Part shown: piece after piece, positions 48,889-59,660 of the stretch
Position numbering within the stretch: the stretch's first letter is position 1
How the letters are laid out: every line of letters begins with the position of its first letter
From: Calliopsis andreniformis
Taxonomy: Eukaryota; Arthropoda; Insecta; Hymenoptera; Andrenidae
Direction: 5' to 3'
DNA: 64,000 bases
Assembly (NCBI RefSeq): GCF_051401765.1
Contig: NC_135066.1
Span: 23,067,501-23,131,500 of the forward strand
Program-made: the position numbers and the translations under genes
Notes under the pieces: generated by a model
Told to the model about the DNA's origin: nothing
The model's database searches: none
The model's input: only the letters and a program-made list of their open reading frames with translations

Positions 48889-48970
48889 TGGCTCGGATTC
48901 CCGCCCGAGCTCGCCCGACTCTTTCCGAACCCACCTGAGCTCGGGTACCCGCACACCTCTAAATATGATC

Positions 48971-50787
48971 ATATTGAGATCCTAAATCACACAAATATTT
49001 TGATGGATCATGCTTCTATTTTGTCAATCCGCAAAAAATGAACGAATTGGATGAGGAGAAATATAGTTGAAATGTATAGTAGAATCTTCTGTAAAAAAAT
49101 ATAATTGCTCGAACATATCACACATATATTATAAAAGTGACACAATTCAAAAATGTATGTTTTTGAGGGGAAACGAAGAACTATTTATGAGTTTACGAGA
49201 AAATTATTTATTAAATACATGATGTTGACATAAAAAGTAGTTTTAGTTAATGAAAGCTATTTTATTTTAATAATTAGTCTAAAAAATAATTATGAATTAT
49301 TTGCATTAAATGGTTTTCTTGTTATTATTTGAATAATTCGTAATTTACATTTGAAGTCATTTGACATTACATGTTCCGTTCGAGGAGGCAATCGCGTTTA
49401 TTGCTGCCAGATGTGGGAATCCGAGTTTCTTTTAAATACCTTGTGTATTCATCCGTACTTTCAAAAATTCTACATCTGACAGAATAAAGTAATTTCGTGC
49501 TTTCTTCGAGCGGAGTGTTCCTCCCTAATAACCATCGAGGGCCGTATTGCCCCGCAATCGGTGCCTTCGCCAGTTCATCCTCTTCGGACTCAGAGAGTTG
49601 ACGCTGACTCGCGGAACAATACGGCCATAAAAACATTCGGAAAACACGCGCGTGGGCCCGCTCGAGCCACGCTATTCCGGGGTTCATTTTTCCTCCACAA
49701 TTTTCGCGGCCTTCAACCTGGAGGAGAGGTCTCCTCTACCTTCGTCGCGAGGAAATCAGGGCGGTTCCTTTGCCTTAGGGTGACTAGAAAGATCTTCCTT
49801 CTTTAAGTCAAAGGCCAATCAATACCGATTTGTTTCGTCGTACAAAATCGGTGACGCCCTTAAAGTCGCGCGTTTTGGGGGATGTAAGGGGATGAAGAAC
49901 GGACTCCGAAAAAACAGAAAGAGATGCATTCGAGTCTTGGATAAGAACGCAAGGAAAGAAGTCAGAGCCGTCTGAACTTCACCGCATCTATACTTCGTTC
50001 ACTGGGAGAACGCAGTTGTCGGTTGACGAGTTTTCGTACCCTTTGCGCAGTTCACGCCTACGCTCATTAGTTATTGGCTCTGTCACTCCCGAGCACATCC
50101 CTACTCATGAACCCCTTGTTGGGCCCTTGGAGGTCCTACCATTTCTAAAGAAAGTCACTTCTTCAAGTGTTAGCGCATAAACGGTGTGAAAGAAATTTTC
50201 AGCAAGCAAACGATATTCTTTTAGATTTTAGTTTTCTCCGAAAGTATTAATGCGGCTCTGTTAGCAAATAAAAATCTTCTTGAATATCGTCTCTGTCGAC
50301 CGAAAACGTACTGGTACTAGTCAGTATTCTTACTGCGTTGCAATACCATAAACGACCCTAGATTTCCCGTGTCATAAACTACCTGGTCGCATTGAACATT
50401 TTGTAGGAAATCCAGGAAACAGTTCTACCGTTGCTGTTTCTTTATAATCAAATAAGCTGTGAATTCTTATACATTGATATCTCAATAAATATTGTTTCTT
50501 AATAGATAGAAACATTTGTTTCATTTGGACACTAGGTATACAGAGTAGAAAGAAGGAAGGCGTGTCCTTTTAGGCTCTTGAATCCTTCACCAATCTCAGT
50601 GGAAAAGTCAGTCGGGGCAATGGAAGCCATCTGCGTGAAACGACTGCGTTCTCTCAGTGAACGCAGTATAGAGTCATCGTGCGGACTCACTGTTTTTCAC
50701 TATAACATTTCATTGTCGAGGTCCATCCGGAATTTGAAACAGCCACTCAAGATTACTTTGGCGAGTGGCAAGACGAGTGTCGCTCGA
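48971..50787. other. Interior of the hAT-like element, no gene recognised
   Basis: 49370-50150 is clearly GC-richer than the window average and could be captured host sequence. Its frames (49367-49687 minus, 49561-49806 plus) overlap each other and match no family I know. 49000-49360 is AT-rich. Confidence 0.45.
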
Positions 50788-51280
50788 CGAATGTCGTATT
50801 TTTTATAACATTATTATTACATGAGATATGATGGTTAAGTTTGGTTTTTTAAACGGAACTATATATTTTTTTACAGATCAGTTGATAGTGTGTTTCAAGA
50901 CGAATCTAGCGACGTCTAATTTATGTACTTTTTTAAATTAATTTTTGAGATGTTACGCTTACAAATTTAGTGATTTTCGTCGGAAGAGAACCTTTCTGAC
51001 CAGGAGGTACTGCGGGCGGTCTATTGTTCCCTCCCGATGGTGTGTGATAGGCATTACCACTTGAAACTAATACTACGGTTCTCTTCCGACAAAAATCACT
51101 AAATTTGTAGGCGCAATATCTCGAAAATTAATTAAAGACAGTATATAAATTAGACGTTGCTGGGTTTGTCTTGAAACACACTATACACTGATCTGTAAAA
51201 CAATATATAGTTCCGTTTGAAAAACCAAACTTCACCATCATATCTCATGTAATAATAATGGTATAAAAAATTCGCCTTCG
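50788..51280. repeat. Palindromic element with 205-bp arms
   Basis: The arms 50788-50992 and 51077-51280 are inverted copies. For example, TTATTATTACATGAGATATG pairs with CATATCTCATGTAATAATAA, and CGGAAGAGAACC pairs with GGTTCTCTTCCG. They surround an 84-bp loop. No coding sequence and no clear target duplication were found. Confidence 0.85.
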
Positions 51281-51680
51281 CTAATAAATTGGTCCCTTCG
51301 AACCACGCAATCCTATATGAACAACTTTTTTAATCTCTAATACTTTAGGAATTAACGCACTGTATAGTGTTCGCTGGGACACGCTGTATATGCCTATACT
51401 TTCAGAACCCTGATCAGTCCCGATGAATTAGATACTCTCGGGATCCCGATGAATTCCTATATGAAGGAGACTCTCGGAAGGCTGCCCGATCCCGCTCGAG
51501 TTTTGCCGACCCGACCCGAAGCTCGGGAATTCCGAGATCTCGGGAACCCACACATCTCTCAAAAATACATATTATATTTGTTTGACAGCTTGAATTCAAG
51601 TTACTTTTCAATTCGAACCACTTGAATGCAAGTAACTTAACTTGTGTAAACACAAACTTGACATCGGGCATAGTTACGTA

Positions 51681-52119
51681 TGATAAATACCGACTATGCA
51701 GGTAATTCAGTGAGAGCATTCACACAGCGACTTTGGGGAGATATACATAGAATCGTAATACGAACTTTGCACATCCTCAACCATGATCCTTGATCGGTTG
51801 GCCACCAGCGGCTTTCTTTAGATCGATGCGAATGACAAAAAATAGAAAGAAATGACGGTGTGGATTTGAAAAAACTGGAAAAATTCATTTTTTCAATATA
51901 TGTATGGGAAAAAATCAAATGTAGGGAGAACTAAATATGTTATTGTTACTTTCATTCATCATTTTATCTACACACAATAATATTTCATTCTTGACCTCTA
52001 AAATCTATTACCGAAATAAGGGAATTATGGCATACTTGTAGAATAGCCAGAAATATTCATACATACATACCCTTAATTATGGGGTATATATATAGTATAA
52101 TTATATATCCGCAAATAGA
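51681..52119. other. Gene-free stretch
   Basis: Nothing was recognised. 52075-52110 is AT-rich, with TATATATATAGTATAATTAT. Confidence 0.5.
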
Positions 52120-52440
52120 AAAATTGGAATCAAAAGGGAAAAGACGAGAAAGTATGGCCATATTTTTTTCAAATTTTTTGACATTTGTTGTGATAAAATA
52201 TTTGTTTTGACATTTTTGTATGAATAAACATTTTTTCAGAATATGAACAAAATTTATTCACATATTTTTACATCCTTCAAAATTAATAGAAGAAAAAAAC
52301 TGAATTTTGTATCTTTAATCATTTCGAAGCTATAAATTGCAACATAAAGTCAGTTGTAAAAATCGGCAAAAACTGTAGTCTTTGGGGGCTTGTATTTCTT
52401 AAGTAATTTCGAAATTATCAAGAATAGTCCGTACGGAGTG
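52120..52440 (+). repeat. Dispersed repeat E, copy 2
   Basis: Partner of 32509-32795. It starts AAAAATTGGAATCAAAAGGG and holds GGCAAAAACTGTAG and GGGGCTTGTATTTCTTAAGT at corresponding offsets. The transposase tail at 52817 lies 370 bp downstream in the same orientation, so both might belong to one decayed element. Confidence 0.75.
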
Positions 52441-52816
52441 TGACATCCAAATAGGATCACATAAATCCATCCATTGCTTATAATTTTATGAAAAATAATC
52501 CTCAAGATAAAAATACACTGTTCTAGAAGTGCACACGTAATCGCGTAGCCGTTTACTTCAGTGTTTTGTAAGAGGTCAGCGATTGAGGAAAAGAACATAA
52601 AGCAAAAACGTAACCAAAACGTATCCTCTCGATGTCACTGCGACAGGGTTCGATCGGAACTGTCGCGCACCGTCCCCCCACGGACCACGTCAAACGCATT
52701 TCGGCCGAATCTAAAACAAAGAAGCGTCGTCGACATCTCCATCGTAACCTCTTACAGTTTAATTACAATTTTTACTGTTTCGAGAGAGAATAATTAGATG
52801 GTTAGCCTGTTTTCCG

Positions 52817-53059
52817 AATCTTACTTCGCTGGATTTTTATCTATACGAAAAAATTGAAGAATATTTTGTTTATTTTAACCAACGTATAGCACCAAAAGAT
52901 GTAAGAAAAATTACTACATGTGCTACAATTACATTGCACAGAATAGAAAATACGCGGTATCCAACGGCACATACATGCATTAGCTCTCAAGCGAAAGTTT
53001 ATAGCTTTGTCATAAAACATCAATTTTGTTATTATAGGCTGTGTTGGTACGAGAGTTAC
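52817..53059 (+). pseudogene. Mariner-type transposase C-terminal fragment
   Basis: Read from CCGAAT at 52815: NLTSLDFYLYEKIEEYFVYF, then NQRIAPKDVRKITTCATITL, HRIENTRYPTAHTC and ISSQAKVYSFVIKHQFCYY. The first segment matches the third catalytic block of the group (SPDLTPLDFFLW); the preceding QHDG and IGRGG blocks are missing. The rest follows the helical C-terminus seen in element B. Only about 75 residues survive. The final KVYSFVIKHQ is shared with the minus-strand frame at 37936-38166. This is a dead fragment. Superfamily assignment is good and subfamily is unknown. Confidence 0.7.
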
Positions 53060-53265
53060 ACAGATAAATTCCTTATCGAAGAAATTTGTAACGAAATTAG
53101 CTCGAAGTTCTATAAATTGTTTTTTCTATATAATTTTTTTATAAATCATTTAAATTCTGCTGATGAAGATCCAATAAGAAATGTGTAATTTGATACTTTC
53201 GATTGTTAAAGCCTAGTTCGATCAAGAACTTTTATGACTGCATTGCTCCTTAAGTTTCGAATCCT
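52985..53265 (+). repeat. Dispersed repeat H, copy 3
   Basis: Aligns with the reverse complement of 37670-37990. It runs from AAGTTTATAGCTTTGTCATA to TTTTATGACTGCATTGCTCC and CTTAAGTTTCG, including the 3' part of the transposase fragment and the sequence after it. Confidence 0.75.
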
Positions 53266-55379
53266 CGCTGGTGTAGCTCTCAAGAGGTCAACAATTCCAT
53301 GCAGTACTAGGGATGCTTTGAGTGCAAATAATTGTTATGATTATGATGAAATTAAGTGTATCACTACTGTATCTTCTAATATTAATCCCTGACCTTGCAT
53401 CTTCATATTCCTTACAAAGTAAAATAGTATTCAGGCTAACCCGTTATGTATCGGTCTCAGAGCAGTAACTTCAGTTGCTAATTTCGATTATAGCTATTGA
53501 ATGAACAGTATCAAGGGTTATCAGGATCCAAGTAACAATACCATTAATGGCTTTTTACTTTACTAGAGTGTCAATGGAGCAGGAGTCGGTATTTCAGTTA
53601 AACTACCAAACTTGTGTGAACCTTTATGCAATATGAGCTTTGGCATTGTGTATTTGCGCGAGAATTCCGGCAGTTTCTGACGGTAGGTGTATATTCCATC
53701 ATCCTGGCGTAGTTGTATCCCGAAGGTAGTTCGCTGAAAGGGTACAACCAGGACAATACGAGAACAGAACGAACGAAGGCAGATGCAACTTGGATTGGCA
53801 GGATTGAATTATTATTCAACCGCAGTTATGCTTGATTTCTTCGAATTTAATACTCTGAGGCCGCACTAGACTCGTTAGAAATTCTATCAAATGAATAGCG
53901 CCTCCCACCTGTTGAAGAAAAATGTTTTGAAATCATGTTAATATTTATTCTATAGTGCATAATTTCTGTTAATAGTTATACATATATTACTATAATTTTC
54001 TATTAGCATTATCCATAATTAGACTGATGATTTTCATGCATTTATAGCAAATTGCAATGTGCAAAGTGGTATAGAATATCTTTTTTAGAATTTAAATACG
54101 CTCTATCATATGTAAAATCTATAAAAATATAAATTTGCATAAATATTTGCAGTTTACTTATAATCGTCTAAGTTAATGTTATTTACAATGATGTAATAAT
54201 TACTATTCGTACATGGCTGATATCACAAAATGGTAAAAAGCTACTTGGACTCATCTTGTACTAATTGTACTTCATCACAGTTATTACGTAAATTAGCTCT
54301 ATTCGTTGAAATATCCACAGGGGCAAATCAACCTCGATGGTTAATTTCAATCAAGATCCGCTCCTGATATGAGTGCTAATGCTCATGCTCATTACGTGAT
54401 GGTAAACAATTTTATTAGATCAAAGCTGCTAAACGAATTCCCTTCTGTTTTTCATTTATTTCCGGATCACCGGAGGGATTAGGGCAACAAAAGCGTGTCT
54501 TATCAGGTTCCTTGCAGCCGTGTAATATAATATGCACGTCCAAATTCGTAATCTGATTATGGTGTATTATAGGTTAGAGTTTCAACTTTGGGCTTAATTA
54601 GCAGACGATGAAGCTGGTTTCAGCATCATAGTGTCCCACGGTTGTCGGCCTTGCTGTTTACCTTGAGTGTAACAGAAAACAAAAGTTTTTGTGAATAATT
54701 AATGCAATTAGGGCCATGAATTTAATTAATTTTATGAGCCCAATGCGCTGATCAATAAATTCGTTGAAATTAGCAAGAGGCTCATGAAGATGAAAGGCTG
54801 CTGGACAAGTTAAGTCTCTTAAAATCGTGAATCTTTATCCTAGTTCTGATGATATGTTATTATTAAGAAGGATAGTCACGAGGAAAGTAGTACAGTAAAG
54901 TGTTTACATTCCTTACGATCACGATTATCGAGATTTCAGAATTGATATTCTTTCGATAGGATAGTTTTCTCTTCAAATTATGCTGCGATCTCAGTAGTAA
55001 CTGCAGGTAATTGTTTTAGTCAGAGAGGTCACGAGAACGGTATTTTCAAATGAATCTTACTAGCAATCTCACATTAAAGGAATTGTAATATATGAACGTG
55101 AAATTTCAAAAATAATATGTATACAGGAAAATAGAAATAAAAATGTATGAAGAATTGTGGTATTAGAAATTACTGGAAAATCAGGCTTTGATCGGAGTTG
55201 TGCAACAATAAAAGGAAAAGATCTGCTTTTTAGCAAATTGAGTAGGAAGTAGAGTAACAGTAATCAAATCCCTAATTCAATCGTAAATACATTTCAGCGA
55301 AATTACCCAAAATTATTTCTCAGTTGATACGAGACAGGACACGAACAGCGCAAGAGACGAATGAGGATAGATATATTTT
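53266..55379. other. Gene-free stretch; candidate non-coding block at 54340-54800
   Basis: 54340-54800 is moderately GC-balanced, without repeats, and dense in homeodomain-like words (TTAATTAGC, AATTAATGCAATTAG, TTTAATTAATTTTATG). No coding sequence is present. An enhancer role is only a suggestion. Confidence 0.35.
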
Positions 55380-55690
55380 CAAAGAATATAGTAGTTGATG
55401 TGTTAAGCCGCAGGAGCGTAAGTTTTGTAAACGCACCTGATGCGAAATCAGGGAGTCGCTAGGTTCAATTTCACAGATAAACTTAAAATAAATTGAGCTG
55501 CTGTTGAGGAAGTTGACAAGTTCAAAACAGACGAGCCTGATGCAAAATCGGGGTACTGTAAGGAGGTTAGATAATATATAAACGAACCTGATGTTACAGG
55601 TAGCTGTAGGATGCAGACGAATCTGATGTAAAATTAGATAGCTACTGGATAAGTTGAATTTCGTGGACGAACTCGAATAAATCGACAAGA
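55380..55690 (+). repeat. Degenerate minisatellite, about 50-bp unit
   Basis: The core motif (A/G)ACGAxCCTGATG followed by AAATC(A/G)GGG recurs at 55429, 55530, 55582, 55617 and, weaker, 55667. The spacings are 101, 52, 35 and 50 bp. One frame of each core gives NAPDAKSG, DEPDAKSG, NEPDV or DESDVK, but the spacings are not multiples of three, so this is not a peptide repeat. The minus-strand 122-codon frame across it is a by-product. Confidence 0.75.
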
Positions 55691-56364
55691 AATGTTAGTA
55701 GGTCTCATAACTTCTTAATTATTAATTGATACAGCTCGAACGGCTAAGCTGTATCGTAGGAAAAACAATCTAATCAAATTACAATGAATATTTCACTGTA
55801 TTGTAAAATCAGTCTTTACGTACTATTGTAAAGTGTACTGTTGTCGTGTAAAGTGCATGATTATAATGCTCGGTGTTAATGCACTGGCGATGCGGGAACT
55901 TACAGAGTGGTCATAGAATTTACCATATAGAATTTATGTCTACTCGCGAATTTTATGAGCTTAAACTGTAGACTCGAAAGAGAACTTTAGCTCAATCTAA
56001 CTGAAAAGCAACCCACTTTAACGAACTTGATTGTCAACGTGACGATACTGCTCTGAACCTATTAGGGATAAAATCTCGCGGTTCGTATAAGCCGCAAAAT
56101 GAGTGGGGATTCGTTAGAAGTTTCCATATAAGGAAATTTCTCACGGTTGGTACAGCGTCATGGTTGCTACCCAGTTGCTTGGAGTCGTGTTTTCATTAAA
56201 GTAAACGAAAAAAAAAAAAAAAAACGGGAGTACTAGGGCGGTTTCTTTTAACAAGCAGAGACTCGAATATTTGGGAGAGTGACGGAAAATATTCTCCATA
56301 CGTAATACAGTGAAGGACAAGTTACTTATTGTCAGATCAACTCATTGGGGAGTTGTATTATATT
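55691..56364. other. Gene-free stretch with poly(A) at 56208-56224
   Basis: A run of 17 A is preceded by AAGTAAACG. It is not clearly the tail of a retroposon, as nothing upstream is recognisable. Confidence 0.5.
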
Positions 56365-56510
56365 TTAAACATTTAAAACTTCAAGAATCTGAAGAGTTGA
56401 AAATTTAAAAACCTAGCCAGTTTAAGAGTTCAAAATTTTAAAATTGAAAAAATTGAATATTTGCGATTAAAATGCTGAAGATTCGAAGATTTTAAGACTT
56501 TGGAAACCTA
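56365..56510. repeat. Degenerate AT-rich word array, second locus
   Basis: Words such as TTTAAAACTT, TTGAAAATTTAAAA and TTGAAAAAATTGAATATTTG recur irregularly, in the style of 6777-7010. Confidence 0.5.
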
Positions 56511-59284
56511 AATGCGTGTTGGAGAAATAGCATTGGGGTTCCCGAGTAACCCCACTCAATGGACGAAGAGCAAGTTGCGAAATTGATTGTGAGGTGGTTG
56601 CAACATTGAATTGAAGGTACTACGAGTACAAAGGATCACTGTTTCCAGTTTTCCAAGGCTAGAAAAGTTTGATGCCTTGAAAGCTATAAGAAACGAAGTT
56701 AATAACATAGTCTCAAGAGCTTTTGAAAGTCAGAGTACTTATATTTAAAAAACCAACTCACGTAAACCCGAAATTAGAAACAAGTTTTCAAACATTCAAA
56801 CAAGTTTTCAAAAATTCAAACATACCCTATGAGATAGATAACCTTATTCACGTTTTCTAAATGAAATAAGTTTTTATGTTGAAGTCCTTAACTTCTGCGA
56901 AAATGCACCCATGAGTGGTTTGCATATAAAATGTACGCGGTTATACGCAAAATTAATTTTGAACACCTAGTTAGTTTATAAACAAAACTTTATTATAAAT
57001 ATAAAAAGGCGCTTGACTGATGGTTTCTTGGTAAAGTTCGAAAGAGATCTGTTTGCCGTTGCGTAAAACGTGAGCAAAATTGACCTATGGTTAAAAATTA
57101 TTGGTTGAAGACGTTTGTAGGCGGAGGGGGTAAAAAACCTTCTATTGTTGGAGTTTTAACAACGGTAGGCGGTGACAATAATAATGTATGCAATTGGAAA
57201 TCTTTATGGAGAAAGAGAAAATAAACTAACTGATTTTTGGACATCAACACAGAACTTTCGTTTTCTAAAACGTGCTCCCTCAATGTTTGGGGTGCAGTTA
57301 TCTAACAGCTCTGCACTCTTGGCTAAATTTATGGTCACTTAGAAAACTCTTCGACTCTGACAAGACACTAAGCTAACAATAGCCAGGATATGACTATTCT
57401 CGTACACGACAAATGGCAAAGATTAAATTCTAAGCTATAGTTTAGCGCTAAAATATGAATCCTTAACCCTTTTAGTGCCAAGGTATTGATCTATCAATAG
57501 TAGGACGCAGTCCTACAGACCGGTCCATTTGTATCTGCTTTGAAATTCTTTTAATTTCTGATTCTTTACTGTTATATGCACGGTAAAGATACAATTTTTT
57601 TGGTGGGTGTGCTTGTGGAAAGATTTGTCGCTATGTGGGACAAATTCCGTTCACCAATAATATTCGTGGTGAGTACAGACTTTTTTTATGCTTGGCAATT
57701 TTCACTCTACTTAAGGTTAGATGATTGATAGAAAAAAGCTAGCTGGCTCTGTTATAAACACATTCAAATGAACTAATCTGCAACGGTTGTTACCATTCTC
57801 GATGTTACTCCTAAAGCAGGTAGAAATATAATAGCTTTGAGTGCGCTGAATATTGACTGGATGCTGTATTATACCTCGCGGTATAATTCTTGAACATTCA
57901 TTCCTAAATGGTCTAAGGCTTCAGTTATGAACCTCTAATGCCCGGGAGTAATATCTATTCCTCGCGAGCCAATGGTGGCTCGCTTAAGGCAGGATTCACT
58001 ACATACCACGGCGTTCAGCATCATGGTTTCGGAATTGTAGGGAAGAACCGCGAAGGCGAGCAGGTGGAGGCGAAGCTGAGGATGGAACGAAGAGCTTGAG
58101 AAGGGTGGCTCTTTGGCTGCCAACAGTGCCTACTTTGAAATTATACAGCGTTTATGCCCTTATTAATGCGAGTCCTAGCAGATACGGTTGGAGATTGAGG
58201 AGGTTGAGTTATGATTCAGCCCTGTTCGTTCCTTGGCCGCTTTTGAGTCGGCACCGCCATAATGCCCCGTGATTAATCCCTCAGGGCACGGACTGGTACT
58301 ACCGACGGTGCATCTCACCACCTTCACCTTCCCTCTCAGCCCCTCTGAGCCAACCCCTCACACTTCACCGCCCGACCGTCCGACGTACACCTTTGTGGTA
58401 CCACCCTCGACGCAGATCAGTATTTCACAGGGCCTCCGGAATTTTAATACGCGGTTTTACCACTGCGAGCCATCATCTACGTCCTTGCTCACACTAGAAT
58501 TTATATGCGGCCCCGGGTGATCTGTAATTAGCCCACACACCGATGCACGCTTCTTTCCCTAATTTCCTTTCATCTCCGTTGCTTCTTTCGCGCACAGTTT
58601 TTCACGTTTTTCGGCGTCGTTTTATAAGCTGGAACTCTTTGATGTTCGATTGGACTGGCAGGTGGTTGAGAGGAACATGTCCTTCAGTTTCCTTTGCAGC
58701 CTTTTGAATCAGCCATTTAGTCTTCAGTGGTTCGTGATCCTTTAGCTCCTACGAATTTATGGATTTGAGTAGAATTTAAGGGAGTTGGCCACTTTCGTTG
58801 AAAGCTCCAGAATACGTATTTCAATTTTGGAACTGCAGTTTGGTATCTTGAAACTCCAACGTTCAAGTATCATGGGTGTAATTTTAGAGAGCATGAAACT
58901 ACTAGGGTATGAAAGGTTTAAACTGATTATGATTATTTTAGTAATCATACTTGAGTTTTGAATGATTGGTAATACTACATTAAAATCTGTTCGTTATTTG
59001 AAGTTTACATGAGGTAGCTTTTTTTAACATAGAATGCGATAACTTGAGAAGTTATACCTGTGGTTCAAATATTTTGATTTCTAAAAAATTAAAATATGTA
59101 TTATACCGTTAACTCTGATGCTTATAGTTTTGAAAGCATCAAATTATTCAGGCCTTAGAAAACTGAAAATATTAACGATAGTATCTTAAATCCAGTATAT
59201 CGCCAACCTGTGTCTAAACAATTTTTCAACCTGGTTTTTGTGTATTGATAATCAATAGAGTTACTCAGAAACCCGAATACTATT
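56511..59284. other. Gene-free stretch
   Basis: 58160-58520 is GC-richer and includes an 83-codon Pro/Thr/Ser-rich frame (58269-58520) with no recognised domain or splice context. 56760-56830 has two direct copies of CAAGTTTTCAAA. 57470-57550 resembles 2860-2960 in starting with TTAACCC and carrying a short palindrome. No gene is supported. Confidence 0.45.
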
Positions 59285-59660
59285 GCTTCAGCACAATCGA
59301 ATTTAAGTTTTCAAATTTTTAAAATCTCAGACCTTCGAATATTTCAAATGAAAATTTTAAACTTACTCAATTTTCACATATTGAACTTTCAAACTTGTAA
59401 ATATGGGAGCTCTCAAATTTTGAAACGTTGAAATCTGCATTTCTTTAGATATACGAATATTTGGAACACACATTCTTATGTTCTTAAACTTTTGAAATTT
59501 CTATTTTTAGATAATTGCAGTTTCAAAATTTTCAGATATTTAAAATACAAATCATAATCTTTTAAATAATTAAATCTTTAATTTTCAAATTTTCAAACTC
59601 TTTTTATATACGTGTATCTATTAGAATTTTCTGAATTCGAACGTTTGGAATTTTATATTT
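59285..59660. repeat. Degenerate AT-rich word array, third locus
   Basis: TTTCAAATTTTTAAAATCTC, CTTTCAAACTTGT, TCAAATTTTGAAACG and TTTTCAAATTTTCAAACTC recur about every 10-12 bases. This is the complement-strand version of the style at 6777. Confidence 0.55.

Larger units (their letters stand above)
47339..48962. mobile_element. Second hAT-like foldback element, split at its left tip
   Basis: The arms begin GAGGTGTGCGGGTACCCG (48468 onwards) and end CGGGTACCCGCACACCTC (48942-48959). They are flanked by ATATGATC at 47331-47338 and 48963-48970, if the mariner MITE sitting in its first bases is taken out. Each arm carries tandem copies of about 18 bp of the type CGGGTAGCTTGATCGTG (48555-48640 and, inverted, 48808-48888). 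The core of about 150 bp has no coding sequence. The exact first bases are uncertain because of the TA/TATA ambiguity at the MITE junction. Confidence 0.7.
47169..51560. mobile_element. hAT-like inverted-repeat element inserted in the MITE
   Basis: The left end TAGGGCTGTGCAGGTATTCG and the right end, whose complement begins GAGAGATGTGTGGGTTCCCG, lead into inverted arms of about 150-170 bp. The arms share GGGTCGGGTCG and CATCGGGACTGATC. The flanks are AAAAATAT (47161-47168) and AAAAATAC (51561-51568), an 8-bp duplication with one mismatch. Copy 1 of the host MITE reads GAAAATACATAA there without insertion. An 8-bp duplication and TAGGGxTGTGC-type ends suit hAT. No hAT transposase was found inside, so it is non-autonomous. 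Confidence 0.75.
46770..51680. mobile_element. PIF/Harbinger-like MITE, copy 2, interrupted by 4.4 kb
   Basis: 46770-47168 aligns with copy 1 (11374-11790): GATTAGTCAAATTAGTTGAA, then ATACACATTGAT and GTAAACGTCAAGGA occur in the same order. 51561-51680 aligns with the rest of copy 1 (GACAGCTTGAATTCAAGTTA). TTA precedes the left end at 46767-46769. The right terminus is degraded. Comparison with the intact copy fixes the insertion point of the nested element. Confidence 0.8.

Noticed and set aside
49367..49806. Open frames of 106 and 81 codons in the GC-richer block
   Set aside because: They overlap on opposite strands and match no family. Long frames are expected where stop codons are rarer because of GC content.
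51340..51400. Possible mariner terminal repeat (complement TACAGCGTGTCCCAGCG)
   Set aside because: No partner end with this sequence was found in the window.
55320..55688. 122-codon minus-strand frame
   Set aside because: It lies across the minisatellite, and its length comes from the repeated unit lacking stops in that frame.
56208..56224. Poly(A) as retroposon tail
   Set aside because: No retrotransposon or processed-gene sequence precedes it, and no target duplication was seen.
58269..58520. Pro/Thr/Ser-rich 83-codon frame
   Set aside because: Low-complexity composition in a GC-richer patch, with no known domain and no supporting context.
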